64,000 nt of DNA from Balneolaceae bacterium (GTDB taxonomy: Bacteria > Bacteroidota > Rhodothermia > Balneolales > Balneolaceae), in assembly GCA_034521445.1 (NCBI GenBank), contig JAXHMM010000017.1:124001-188000 (forward strand), written 5' to 3'. The notes beneath the pieces were generated by a model, which made no database searches, was not told the DNA's origin, and was given only the letters and a program-made list of their open reading frames with translations. The translations under genes and the position numbers were made by a program. This document shows positions 1 through 8,922 of the stretch, piece by piece (the first letter of the stretch is position 1; each line of letters opens with the position of its first letter).

Positions 1-273
1 ATCGGGACGCACTTCGGAGCCTCGGGGACGCAATACGTAGCGGAGGGTATCGGTGCGGTCCTGGTAGGGATTCAGCACCTCAAGCAGCTTGTAGCTCCCG
101 CGGTATTCGAGGCGGAAACCCTCGGCGTAGTCCACCGAAAGCGTGTCGGACCAGTTAGCCGATAGCAGACGGCCGTCGGCAGGGCCGGGTTCGGTCTCCG
201 GGACGCCGCAGGAAGCGAGAAGTACCAGAAGGGCCAGAACGGGCAGTAAGAGGGATATGCGATGATGGTACAT
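1..273 (-). CDS. Lipoprotein, probable cobalamin/siderophore ABC transporter binding protein (partial)
   Basis: This is the first 91 codons of a minus-strand gene that runs off the left edge. It starts at ATG 273-271. The N-terminus has a basic start, a leucine-rich hydrophobic stretch and a lipobox ending LLASC near residue 20, so it should be a lipid-anchored exported protein. The following segment (AEGFRLEYRGSYKLLEV) resembles the N-terminal part of periplasmic binding proteins of the BtuF/FecB type found in Bacteroidota. A cobalamin riboswitch lies directly upstream on the same strand, which favours a role in cobalamin capture for an ABC importer. The export signal is seen directly. The substrate is inferred from context, and an iron-siderophore binding protein is the main alternative. 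Confidence 0.7.
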   Translation of the reverse strand, partial: MYHHRISLLLPVLALLVLLASCGVPETEPGPADGRLLSANWSDTLSVDYAEGFRLEYRGSYKLLEVLNPYQDRTDTLRYVLRPRGSEVRPD

Positions 274-311
274 GGGTCGGCTTTTCTCCCGAAAGCGTTG
301 CCTTCATCGGC

Positions 312-480
312 GCGGGCAGGTCTTCTGGCTTATCCGCGGCCTCCTTCCCCTTCCCGCCCCGGCAGTGCCGGGGCAGTGGGCAGTGAAAGGGCCATCACGG
401 AATTACAGCAGCGGGGACTGCTCCGGTCTTTCCGCACGGTCCGTCGGACCGTGCGAAGCACCGGATTCCCATATTAATCC
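312..480 (-). promoter_or_regulatory. Cobalamin (adenosylcobalamin) riboswitch
   Basis: Read on the minus strand from about 480 to 312, this region holds the conserved blocks of the B12 riboswitch in the right order. They are GGGAATCCGGTG (near 472-461), a GCACGG hairpin, the core GCAGTCCCCGCTGCTGTAA, a CACTG block, GGGAAGG, and the B12 box AAGCCAGAAGACCTGCC at 331-315. It ends about 40 bases before the ATG of the partial lipoprotein gene at 273, so bound cobalamin would be expected to repress that gene. Together with upstream non-coding sequence it accounts for the long gap between 274 and 668. The rest of that gap (481-668) should hold the divergent amidase promoter, but I see no clear box. 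Confidence 0.93.
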
Positions 481-668
481 CTCCCGTGACCGCCGGGCGC
501 CTCTGCGGCCTCCGGCGGCATGCGGGAACGGAACCCAAGCCGAATCAGAATGTCAAGGTTGGTTGCCCGGACAGTATAAGGGAATTGCCCTCCATTCGCG
601 AATGCCTGCAGATGCATTATTGGACGCCTTCCGCTATATTAGACTTTTCCCAACCCAATCTTAGCGGC

Positions 669-2318
669 ATGACAAAGCGACTCACCCATCTCCTGGTCGG
701 CATTTCCATCGGCACCCTGCTCACCCTCGGCGCATTCCATCTGCTGGACGACCGTGAAATCACCCCGGAAACGGTGCGGCAGACCTCCAGGGTCCTCGGC
801 CTGGAATTCACCGACGGCGAGATTGACGCCATGATCGGTACCCTGGAGAACAACCGTGAGGACTACGTCGACCTGCGGGAGCTTTCCATTCCCAACGGCC
901 TGCCCCCCGCCCTGATATTCGACCCGGTACCCGCAGGCAAATCTTTCGACCGCACGCAGGAGCCCATCGACTGGGAGATACCAGGCGACGTACCTCTGCC
1001 TGACGACCGATCCGAGCTCGCCTTCTACTCTGTACGCGAGCTGGCCTCCCTCGTCCGCTCCCGCAAGATCAGCAGTGAGGAGCTCACCCGCTTTTTTCTG
1101 GATCGCCTCCGCACCTACGGCGACACCCTGGAAGCGGTGATCACCCTGACCGAGGAACGCGCCCTGGAGCAGGCACGGCGCATGGATCGCGAGCTGGCGC
1201 AAGGCAACTGGCGGGGTCCCCTGCACGGCATACCCTACGGGGCAAAAGACCTCTTCGCCGTGGAGGATTACCCGACCACCTGGGGTGCGGAACCCTACCG
1301 TGACCAGACCCTCGACCATACGGCCACCGTAATCAACAAGCTGGACGAGGCGGGCGCCGTACTGGTAGCCAAAACCACCCTGGGCGCTCTCGCCTACGGG
1401 GACGTCTGGTTCGGGGGACAAACCCGCAGCCCGTGGAATCTGGAGCAGGGCTCAAGCGGCTCCTCTGCAGGATCGGCAGCCGGCACCTCGGCGGGCCTGT
1501 TGCCCTTCGCCCTGGGCACGGAAACCCTGGGGTCCATCGTCTCTCCCGCCCACCGTAACGGCACCACCGGCCTGCGTCCCACCTTTGGCCGCGTTAGTCG
1601 CCACGGCGCCATGGCCCTGAGCTGGAGCATGGACAAGGTGGGACCGCTTACCCGCTCGGTGGAGGACGCCGCCATCGTATTCGACGCCATACGCGGCCCG
1701 GACGGCCGCGACCGCACCCTTTACGATCTGCCCTTTAACTACAAGCGGTCGGTGGACCTCTCCTCCCTGCGCATCGGCTACCTGGATGTGGACGACTACA
1801 GCCATCGCGACTCCCTCACCCTGGCGAAGCTGCGCGAGCTGGGGGCAGAGCTGGTTCCCGTCCAGCTGCCCGACGTGCCGGCCCGCAATATCAGCTTTAT
1901 TCTGAGCACAGAGGCCGCGGCCGCCTTTGACGATCTCACCCGCTCGGGTGCGGACGACGAGATGGTGCGGCAGAGCCCGGGCGCCTGGCCCAATACCTTC
2001 CGCGCCCACCGATTCGTTCCGGCCGTGGAGTACATCCAGGCCAACCGTCTGCGCACGCGTCTCATCGAGAAAATGGACTCGGTTATGCAGCATGTGGACG
2101 TCTACGTCTCCCCCACCTACGGTGGCAGCAACCTGCTGGTTACCAACCTGACGGGCCATCCCTCCGTGGTGCTGCCCAACGGTTTTGACGACGACGGAGA
2201 GCCTGCCAGCATCACCTTCGTGGGACGTCTTTTCGGGGAGGCCGATCTGCTGGGCGTGGCCAAGACCTACCAGGAGGCCACCGATTTCCACACGCGGCAC
2301 CCGCAGATGTTCCGCTGA
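669..2318 (+). CDS. Amidase signature family hydrolase, membrane-anchored or exported
   Basis: This encodes a 549-residue amidase starting at ATG 669. An in-frame ATG at 486 exists, but the extra sequence looks non-coding. Residues 5-25 form a hydrophobic signal or anchor. The amidase domain covers about residues 110-545. The Ser-cisSer-Lys triad of the family can be placed: Lys193 in GIPYGAKD, Ser265 in the GSSGSSAG glycine/serine-rich segment, and Ser289 in ETLGSIVSP. The family hydrolyses C-N amide bonds, and the physiological substrate cannot be told from sequence. Adjacent gatB/gatC genes are absent and there is an N-terminal export signal, so it is not GatA. The C-terminus (ATDFHTRHPQMF) is a normal amidase end, so the gene looks complete. 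Its TGA stop is followed in the same frame by an RND pump remnant. Confidence 0.88.
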   Translation: MTKRLTHLLVGISIGTLLTLGAFHLLDDREITPETVRQTSRVLGLEFTDGEIDAMIGTLENNREDYVDLRELSIPNGLPPALIFDPVPAGKSFDRTQEPIDWEIPGDVPLPDDRSELAFYSVRELASLVRSRKISSEELTRFFLDRLRTYGDTLEAVITLTEERALEQARRMDRELAQGNWRGPLHGIPYGAKDLFAVEDYPTTWGAEPYRDQTLDHTATVINKLDEAGAVLVAKTTLGALAYGDVWFGGQTRSPWNLEQGSSGSSAGSAAGTSAGLLPFALGTETLGSIVSPAHRNGTTGLRPTFGRVSRHGAMALSWSMDKVGPLTRSVEDAAIVFDAIRGPDGRDRTLYDLPFNYKRSVDLSSLRIGYLDVDDYSHRDSLTLAKLRELGAELVPVQLPDVPARNISFILSTEAAAAFDDLTRSGADDEMVRQSPGAWPNTFRAHRFVPAVEYIQANRLRTRLIEKMDSVMQHVDVYVSPTYGGSNLLVTNLTGHPSVVLPNGFDDDGEPASITFVGRLFGEADLLGVAKTYQEATDFHTRHPQMFR

Positions 2319-3245
2319 TCCTCCGCACTTGGGCTGCAGGTACACGAAGTGGCCGACCTGGCCGACGTACGCTCGGAAGCCGAGACGGGTTCCGAGGGCG
2401 AGACCGACGTCTTCCTGACCATGCGCGACGCCAACCGCCAGAGCATCGACGACCTTATGTCCATGCCTGTGCAGGTGAACGAGGCAACCTCCGTTAAACT
2501 GGCTTCCATGGCGGACAACCGTATAGAGAACAGCGCCCGGGCCATCCAGCGGCAGGACCGCCGCACCTCCATGGGCGTGACCGTGAACCTGGACGGCATC
2601 ACCATGGAGAAGGCGCGCACGGACATAGCCACCGTCATGGATCAGATCTCCTACCCCGCCGGCTACGGCTGGAGCTACGGTCGCAGCTTCCAGGACGACC
2701 AGCAGGCCATGGACGAGATGATCGTGAACATGTTGCTGGCCATGTTCCTGATCTATCTGGTGATGGCTTCCCTCTTCGAATCGGTGCTCTTCCCCTCCAG
2801 CATCATCACTTCCATCTTCTACGGGGTGGTGGGCATCTTCTGGTTTTTCATGGTCACAGGCACCGATTTCAGCTTTATGGCCATGATCGGCATCCTTATC
2901 CTGATGGGCATCGTGGTCAACAACGGTATCGTGCTCATCGACCACATCAACCAGCTGCGCGAACGGGGACTCTCCCGCATGGAAGCCATCGTACAGGGGG
3001 GACGCGACCGCATGCGTCCCATTCTGATGACCGCCGGCACCACCGTGCTGGGTCTGCTGCCCCTCTGTTTCGGATCCACCCAGATCGGGGGCGACGGACC
3101 TCCCTACTTTCCCATGGCGAGGGCCATCGTTGGCGGACTGGCCTTTTCAACGGTAATAACCCTGCTCATTCTGCCCGTCATCTACCTCATCCTGGACGAT
3201 CTCAAAAACTGGTCGGCCCGCACCCTCGCTTCAGGCCGCCCCTAA
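2319..3245 (+). pseudogene. C-terminal remnant of an RND (AcrB/CusA-type) efflux transporter
   Basis: The open frame continues directly after the amidase TGA, with a possible GTG start at 2349. It encodes about 300 residues that match only the last third of an RND inner-membrane transporter, which is normally about 1000 residues. It contains part of the second porter domain, then five hydrophobic segments at roughly residues 122-146, 150-172, 174-200, 226-243 and 260-284 counted from 2349. The RND pattern MAMIGILILMGIVVNNGIVL is followed by RMRPILMTAGTTVLGLLPL. The N-terminal two thirds, including the first transmembrane half with the proton-relay residues, are missing because the amidase gene occupies that place. 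It should not work as a pump alone. A deletion or recombination event, or a misassembly, are the likely causes. Confidence 0.82.
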
Positions 3246-3249
3246 CACC

Positions 3250-4068
3250 CTATTCCCAGTCGGGGGCGAAGCTGGGGTTGACCAGGCGGACGCCCTTCTC
3301 CAGGCCGTCAATGCGCTCAAACTCCTCGTCGCTGAGGTGGAAATCGAAGATGTCGATGTTTTCTTCCAGGTGCTCGCGGCTGGAGGCCTTGGGAATGGCC
3401 ACCACGTTCTCCTGCTCAATGAGCCAGCGAAGGGCTACCTGTGCAGGTGTCTTGCCGTGCTCCTCGGCGATTTCGCGGATCGTCTCGTCCTGCTCCACCC
3501 TGCCGCGTGCGATAGGACTGTAGGCGGTCAGCAGGATCTCCTTTTCGATGGCGTAATCGAGTATATCGAGCTGGTCGATGTAGGGATGAAATTCCACCTG
3601 GTTGCAGAAGATGGGAGCGCGTATTTCGTCGTTGACCTCTTTCAGTAGGGAGAGGGGAAAATTACTCACTCCGATGTTCATCGCCTTGCCCTGGTCGCGC
3701 AGCACCAGCATGGCCTCAATGGTGGCGCGCAGGTCGTACTGCTCGTTGGGCCAGTGGATCATCAGCAGGTCCACGTAGGGCGTCTGCATGTTGCGAAGAC
3801 TCTCCTCGGTGGTCTGCAGCACCTCGTCGGAGTCCAGATTGGTATGCCAGATTTTGGTACTCAGAAAGATTTGCTCCCGAGATACGTTGGAGATCTTCAT
3901 CGACTCGCCAATCTCACGTTCGTTCTTGTACATCTGGGCCGTGTCGATGTGACGGTACCCCATGTCGAGCGCCATTCGCACCGCATTGGCGCATTCTCTT
4001 TCGTGAAGTTTGTAGGTGCCCAATCCGATTTCGGGCACATCAATTCCCTGAATGTTTTTGTATTGCAT
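3250..4068 (-). CDS. Aldo/keto reductase (2,5-diketo-gluconate reductase-like)
   Basis: This encodes a 272-residue NADPH-dependent oxidoreductase of the aldo/keto reductase superfamily, full length for the DkgA/DkgB group. The catalytic tetrad is visible: Asp42 and Tyr47 in RHIDTAQMY, Lys72 in LSTKIW and His105 in MIHWP. The C-terminal part has the cofactor-phosphate segment AIPKASSREHLEEN. These cytosolic TIM-barrel enzymes reduce small aldehydes and keto-sugars, and the true substrate is not predictable. It is transcribed alone toward the RND remnant. Its upstream region (4069-4192) is shared with the end of the T9SS surface-protein gene and contains a hairpin. Confidence 0.9.
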   Translation of the reverse strand: MQYKNIQGIDVPEIGLGTYKLHERECANAVRMALDMGYRHIDTAQMYKNEREIGESMKISNVSREQIFLSTKIWHTNLDSDEVLQTTEESLRNMQTPYVDLLMIHWPNEQYDLRATIEAMLVLRDQGKAMNIGVSNFPLSLLKEVNDEIRAPIFCNQVEFHPYIDQLDILDYAIEKEILLTAYSPIARGRVEQDETIREIAEEHGKTPAQVALRWLIEQENVVAIPKASSREHLEENIDIFDFHLSDEEFERIDGLEKGVRLVNPSFAPDWE

Positions 4069-4125
4069 GCGTATCTGGTACTGCCGCTCCTTTCTTGGGT
4101 TAACGTGGGATTTTGTTATAACAGA

Positions 4126-4148
4126 AGGCGGAACCGATTGGTTCGCCT
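4126..4148 (-). terminator. Hairpin downstream of the T9SS surface-protein gene, possible terminator
   Basis: An inverted repeat reads AGGCG(G)AACC-GATT-GGTTCGCCT on the plus strand, with one bulged G. It lies 45 bases beyond the stop codon at 4193 of the minus-strand T9SS gene and before the aldo/keto reductase start. There is no strong U-run on the minus strand after it, so it may be a weak terminator or an operator-like palindrome. Confidence 0.35.
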
Positions 4149-4192
4149 TTAACTAAAGGTACAAATATTCGCATACCCTTGCAGGAAAGTCC

Positions 4193-5299
4193 CTAAGGGT
4201 TGATGTAGGTAACAGGACGGCTGAAGGGACGCCCGTCTACCTCCAGCATTATTCGGTAGATGCCCTGCGGAAGGTTGGAGGGGGTCCAGGTTTGCCGGTG
4301 TTCCCCGATCTCCATGGGGCGGTCGACCAGCGTGGCCACTTTGGCCCCGATGGTGTTCCAGACGGTGATGCGCACATGGGCGTTTTCGCTCAGCTCAAAG
4401 GGAATGGTGGTGGAAGAGCTGAAGGGATTCGGATACATGGGATTGAGCCTGACCGACTCTGGCGTCTCCTCCTCCGCCACCTGAGGTCCGACGGGCACGC
4501 GAACGGAGAGCGTAAAACGAGGCTGGTCGCCGGCATCCGGGGCGGGCATCTGCAGGTCGGGACGGCGCAGCTCCCCTTCAGTCTGACGGGTGACAGGTCC
4601 CTCGGCCCGTTGTTCAAATTCGTAGGCGTCGCGTGAGCGCAGGTCAATCTGCCTCCCGTTCAAGCGGTCGGTAAGCCGGAGCTCCCAGTTTTCGGGCAAC
4701 CCCTCCATGCTCCATCCCAGTTCCATGGTACCTGAGAAACCTCTCGTACGCACCTCAAGGGGGATGCTCAGCCCTCCCTTCAGGTTGCGGGGACGTGATT
4801 CGCGGGCCTTGTACACGCTGCGGCCACCGCGCTGTCCCACCAGGCTGAGGGTGGCCCAGCGGTCAGAGAGAGGACGAAGCTTGGTGGCGTCCATGGCGTC
4901 CCATCCGTGGGAGGCTTCTTCCCCAAAGACCATTTCGGCGGCGCGGTCCGTGACCGTTTCTCCCCCCGGGCCGCGGCCATTCAGGCGAAAGGAGATGCGT
5001 GGGGTCTCCTCCATGCCCCCTGGAGCAGGATCCCCTGAGTCAAGCTGCGCCGATTCGGGTATTTCCAGACTGGAAGCTTCCCGGTTTTGCACCAGAAAAC
5101 CCTCCCAGGCTTCCAGCCGTGCATCTTGTGGCGTGAGAAGCCGGAAGCTGCGTGTGCGGGCGTCCCATACCTGGGCCACCGCGCTCTCCAACTCACCGCC
5201 CCGGGCCCAGCCTTCCAGGCCGGACAGGTCAAGTGGTGCCGCATAGGGGTTGCCCAGTAGGTTCCAGCCACTGCCCTCGCCGTGAAGATCTACGGTAGA
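4193..5299 (-). pseudogene. C-terminal part of frameshifted lamin-tail surface protein, T9SS sorting domain
   Basis: This is the downstream half of a gene whose upstream half is at 5290-6552. The reading frame is open from 5299 but has no ATG near its start. It begins VDLHGEGSGWNLLGNPY, the natural continuation of the upstream protein, which ends ...NSGNLP. The last 80 or so residues form a type A T9SS sorting domain: PNPFSSSTTIPFEL, then VRITVWNTIGAKVATLVD, then LPQGIYRIMLEVDG. This domain directs secretion across the outer membrane and attachment at the cell surface. The frames join if one G is restored near 5293, giving one protein of roughly 785 residues. The gap may be a true mutation or a sequencing error. 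Confidence 0.75.
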
Positions 5300-6552
5300 T
5301 TACCGGAGTTGCCGCGGCCGGGGGCCTCAAGGACGGCGGTGCTCCCGGAAGCGGAACGGTCGTCGTTTAAGTAGAGCAGGAAGCCGCGTCCCGGCTCAAA
5401 AACCCCGTCCAGGCGGTCCGGGGCGGTGAAGCTCTCCCCGTCCAGGCGCGTGTAGAGATTCTTGGCCGCCATCGGCTCGTAGCCCCGGAAACCCTGCAGG
5501 GGTGTGACGTCGTGCATGTCGGCCAGGCGCATAGCAGGCGCAGGCGAGGAGAGTATATGCCAGGTGCCGGAGTCCAGGCTGCGGGAAGCGGTGAAATACG
5601 TGCCATCGCTGCGCAATCCGGGACTGCGGGACGTCTGGGAGACGGACAGGTGTCCGGTGAAGGCACCCCTGCCCTCGGGGCTGCGGACCAGGGAGCCCTC
5701 GCGTACCCGCTGATCACGGTAGCGGTGGGCGTCAATGCGCGTGCCCGACCCATCAAGAAGGGTCACGGTGTCGCTGTCTCCTTCGGGCGAGAAGTCAGGG
5801 GCCGCCAGGACCTGCGCTCCTCCGTAGGATCCTGCGGGTTGAGTATTGTTGATGACTACCAGGGCCGCGCCGGAAGCGAGACGTGTACCCTCCGGAAAGT
5901 GAAAAGCAGCGCCCCCGCTCCGTGTCAGGTACCACCCTGAGAGGTCCACCTGCTGCCGCTCGGTGTTGAGCAGTTCCACAAAGGCCTCCGTCCCTTCCGC
6001 TCGTCGGTCACCGTCCATGTCTGCTTCAGTGGCCGGCTGAATTTCGTTGATGACGACGCCGGCCTGATCGTTGTCGGCGATGTCCAGGCGGAAGGCGGCT
6101 GAGGTGCCTATGGAGATATTGGGGCCCGAGCGAAGGTTGCGCAGTACGAGGGTGGCGTGCTCCGGCCCTTCGAATTCGTTGTCGTCACGAAGCTCGATAT
6201 GCGCCTGCTGGACGCTGCCCGCTGACAACCCCGCCTCGAAATAAAGGGTAAGGACTTCTGGAGTGGCAAAATCTTCGGAGGAGGCGCTGCTGAGATTGGG
6301 TTGAAGCACGATGTCCACGTGGAGGTCCTCCTGCAGGTTCACGTCCAAACGTACCTCCACGACCACCGTTCCGTCGCTTTCGACCACGTGTGCCCCGGAA
6401 CGCACAAATCGGACCCCCTCCCGGCCGTCTGACGACGCCTGTGCCTCAGCCGGAGTGCGGACATAGCCCTCCGCAGGCGCGGTTCCCAGAAGAAGCAGGA
6501 ACAGGCCAAGGCAGGCGGCTATGTACGCAGGTTTCCGTAGCGTTAATCCCAT
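5290..6552 (-). CDS. Secreted protein with Calx-beta-like and lamin-tail domains (N-terminal part, frameshifted)
   Basis: This encodes 420 residues, starting at ATG 6552 with a clear signal peptide (residues 10-28, LFLLLLGTAPAEG). Residues about 45-160 look like a Calx-beta/sodium-calcium-exchanger repeat, with SEDFATPEVLTLYFEAG and DDNEFEGPEHATLVL. Residues about 165-290 look like a lamin-tail domain (VVINEIQPATEADMDGD, then VELLNTERQQVDLSGWYL). Such proteins are exported and often adhesive or enzyme-associated in Bacteroidota. The frame stops at TAG 5292-5290, in the middle of a domain whose remainder, with the T9SS sorting signal, continues in another frame at 5299-4193. As it stands the product would lack its surface-anchoring signal. 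Confidence 0.8.
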   Translation of the reverse strand: MGLTLRKPAYIAACLGLFLLLLGTAPAEGYVRTPAEAQASSDGREGVRFVRSGAHVVESDGTVVVEVRLDVNLQEDLHVDIVLQPNLSSASSEDFATPEVLTLYFEAGLSAGSVQQAHIELRDDNEFEGPEHATLVLRNLRSGPNISIGTSAAFRLDIADNDQAGVVINEIQPATEADMDGDRRAEGTEAFVELLNTERQQVDLSGWYLTRSGGAAFHFPEGTRLASGAALVVINNTQPAGSYGGAQVLAAPDFSPEGDSDTVTLLDGSGTRIDAHRYRDQRVREGSLVRSPEGRGAFTGHLSVSQTSRSPGLRSDGTYFTASRSLDSGTWHILSSPAPAMRLADMHDVTPLQGFRGYEPMAAKNLYTRLDGESFTAPDRLDGVFEPGRGFLLYLNDDRSASGSTAVLEAPGRGNSGNLP

Positions 6553-6646
6553 ACACGCGCGTTATTTTGGGGTGCAGGATATCAATTACGTCTTTTTTCG
6601 GCATTTTTTCAACGAAACTACTGCTATAATGCCTATATGTGCCCAT

Positions 6647-7546
6647 TTATTGTGTGTCCAGCCGCTCCATGCGACGGGCGCTCTCCTGGATCAGCTCCTG
6701 AAGACCGGGGTTGTCCATCCCGGCAGCCCTCCCGTAGAGTTCCTGGGCCTGCCGTGTTCGGCCAAGCTCCTCCTGGAGTCGCGCGCGGTTGTAAAGCACC
6801 AACAGGTTGCAGGGATAACGTTCCTGCAGACGTTCCAGGTAGGCGATGGCCTCTCCCGCCCTGCCCTCCTTCTCGTGCAGGTAGGCCAGAATCATAAGGG
6901 CGTCGTTGCGCACATGGGAATCCGAGCGTGAGGCGCGGCGCAGCAGCTCCAGGCCCTCCTTTCGGTCGCCCTTCAGTCCCGCCATGTTGGTCATCCAGCG
7001 CACCCCGCCCGGCACGCTGCCCAGCATGTAGCGGAATACCCCCTTGCCGATGAGCGCGCGCGGGTCGGCGCTGTCCAGCGCCAGCAGCTGCCGGGTATAC
7101 CGATAGCCGGTCATCCCACTCTCCAGGGCGGTGCGGTAACGTTTCTCGCTGGCGGCAATAAGACTTCGGTAGCCATACAGTCCGCTCATCAGAAGTACGG
7201 TGGTGGTATCGGTGGGATGGCGGTCCAGCCACTCCTCGCCGCGAATAAGTGCCTCCGAGGAGAGCTCCAGGAAACGCCGGGCGGTCCCGGTACCGCCCAT
7301 CCCGAAGAAATAGTCCCAGAAGGGAATCATGGCCTCGAAAAACCATGCGCGCGGGTCTTCAGGCCTCTGCTCCTGAAGGCCGTTGAACAGACGCTCGGCG
7401 CGCTGCCAGTCGGTCCGGTAGAAGGCGTCAATGCCCTCGCGCAGAATGGTCTCATAGTCCTTCTCCGGCTGTCCCGTCCCGCTAAGAGTCGGGGCGTTTT
7501 CACAGAGGGGACATAGAACTAGAATCAAACTGAGTAGTGCCATCAT
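6647..7546 (-). CDS. TPR-repeat protein, probably exported
   Basis: This encodes a 299-residue protein with a hydrophobic N-terminus (MMALLSLILVL) that could act as a signal peptide, and two adjacent possible ATG starts. The rest is helical, with tetratricopeptide-like units such as GIDAFYRTDWQRAERLFNGL and, near the C-terminus, LAYLHEKEGRAGEAIAYLERL and NRARLQEELGRTRQAQELYGRA. TPRs mediate protein-protein contacts, and no catalytic motif is visible. It lies between the lamin-tail protein and the symporter, all on the minus strand, with modest gaps. No specific partner can be named. Confidence 0.75.
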   Translation of the reverse strand: MMALLSLILVLCPLCENAPTLSGTGQPEKDYETILREGIDAFYRTDWQRAERLFNGLQEQRPEDPRAWFFEAMIPFWDYFFGMGGTGTARRFLELSSEALIRGEEWLDRHPTDTTTVLLMSGLYGYRSLIAASEKRYRTALESGMTGYRYTRQLLALDSADPRALIGKGVFRYMLGSVPGGVRWMTNMAGLKGDRKEGLELLRRASRSDSHVRNDALMILAYLHEKEGRAGEAIAYLERLQERYPCNLLVLYNRARLQEELGRTRQAQELYGRAAGMDNPGLQELIQESARRMERLDTQ

Positions 7547-7617
7547 GGTGGGTTCCGTCGGTGCATGGGTACGCTCGTTTCAACAAAAACGGCGTCGCCC
7601 GAGGTTCCCGGCACTCC

Positions 7618-8922
7618 TCAGTCGTCAAAGTGCATGTCGCCGAGCAGACCCTCGGTGTGAGCCACGGCCACTGATACGGCGGCATCGCCCGTAATATTGA
7701 CCGCCGTACGGCACATGTCCAATATGCGGTCCACCCCGAGAATGAGCGCGATGCCCTCCACCGGCACATTGATGGCCTGCAGTACGATGACCAGCATGAT
7801 TATGCCCGCTCCGGGCACGCCGGCCGCACCGATGGATGCGAGGGTGGCGGTGATCACGATGGTCAGCTGCTCAAGGATGGTAAGGTCCATACCCAGCGCC
7901 TGGGCGATGAATACGGCGGCCACCGCCTGGTAGAGGCTGGTACCGTCCATGTTGATGGTGGCTCCCACCGGCAGCACGAAGCTGGAAACCTCCTCGTCCA
8001 CGCCCACGTTCTTCTCCACGCGCTCCATGGTGACGGGGAGGGTGGCCGACGAGGAGGAGGTGCTGAAGCCCACCAGCATGGCAGGGCGGATAGCACGAAA
8101 AAAGTCGCGCAGCTTCATCTTGCTGAAGATCTTGAACAGACTGGAGTAAACCAGCGTGAGGTGCAGCAGGAGCCCCAGCAGTACGGCCACGCAATACCAG
8201 CCCAGGGCGCCCAGCAGGTTAAGGGCCTGGCCCAGATCGTCCCCGGCCAGGTCCACGATCACCCCCGCCATCAGGGCGAAGACGCCGTAGGGCGCCAGCA
8301 GCATGATGAAATCCACGATCTTGATAATCACCTCATTGAGGGCATCGAAAAAGTTGATCAGCGCCCCCCCTTTTTGTACGGGAATCTGGATGAGGCCAAT
8401 ACCCAGCAGGATGGCCAGAAAGACCACCTGCAGCATATTCCCGTTGTCGGAGGCGGCCGAAATGACGTTGGTGGGCACGATATCTACGAAGAAATCCATC
8501 AAGGTGCGGTCCATCACCTCCTGGGCATCCTCGCTGGAGCCCTCCAGGTTCTGCTGGTAGTTGGCCATCAGGCTCTGCTGGGTCTCCTGAGGGAGGGCGT
8601 CTCCGGGCTGAATGACATTTACCACCGTAAGTCCGATGGTAATGGCCAGAATGGTCGTCACCAGGTAGATGCCGATGGTCTTTCCCCCCATCCGTGAGAG
8701 CTTGGCCATGTCGTTGAGACTTGTCACCCCCACGACCAGGGAGGCCAGCACCAGCGGGATGGCGATGAGCTGGAGCAGGTTGATAAAGATGGTGCCGACC
8801 GGCTGTATGTAGTCAACGGTAATTTCTGTGAAGCCCCAGAAACTGGCTGCCAGTCCCCACAGGAGGCCGAGGATCAGCCCGATGATGATTTGCCAGTGCA
8901 GGCGCTTATACCATGCTTTCAT
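7618..8922 (-). CDS. Dicarboxylate/amino acid:cation symporter (DAACS family, GltP/DctA-like)
   Basis: This encodes a 434-residue inner-membrane transporter of the glutamate/dicarboxylate:Na+/H+ symporter family, of normal length. Family hallmarks are present: a serine-rich re-entrant loop VGFSTSSSSATLPVTME, the NMDGTS sodium/substrate motif in TINMDGTSLYQAVAAVFIAQ, and a C-terminal segment MCRTAVNITGDAAVSVAVAH. It imports acidic amino acids or C4-dicarboxylates. Which of these, and whether sodium or protons drive uptake, is not certain from sequence. Its ATG overlaps the stop of the DUF92 gene by 4 bases (8919-8922), so the two are probably translated together. Confidence 0.93.
   Translation of the reverse strand: MKAWYKRLHWQIIIGLILGLLWGLAASFWGFTEITVDYIQPVGTIFINLLQLIAIPLVLASLVVGVTSLNDMAKLSRMGGKTIGIYLVTTILAITIGLTVVNVIQPGDALPQETQQSLMANYQQNLEGSSEDAQEVMDRTLMDFFVDIVPTNVISAASDNGNMLQVVFLAILLGIGLIQIPVQKGGALINFFDALNEVIIKIVDFIMLLAPYGVFALMAGVIVDLAGDDLGQALNLLGALGWYCVAVLLGLLLHLTLVYSSLFKIFSKMKLRDFFRAIRPAMLVGFSTSSSSATLPVTMERVEKNVGVDEEVSSFVLPVGATINMDGTSLYQAVAAVFIAQALGMDLTILEQLTIVITATLASIGAAGVPGAGIIMLVIVLQAINVPVEGIALILGVDRILDMCRTAVNITGDAAVSVAVAHTEGLLGDMHFDD

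Noticed and set aside
669-2318. GatA subunit of the Glu-tRNA(Gln) amidotransferase
   Set aside because: The N-terminal membrane signal and the lack of gatB/gatC neighbours argue against it; a generic exported amidase is better supported.
1452-2945. Open frame of about 497 codons on the minus strand
   Set aside because: It is antisense to the amidase and RND remnant, both supported by motifs. The product is His/Gly-rich and lacks family features.
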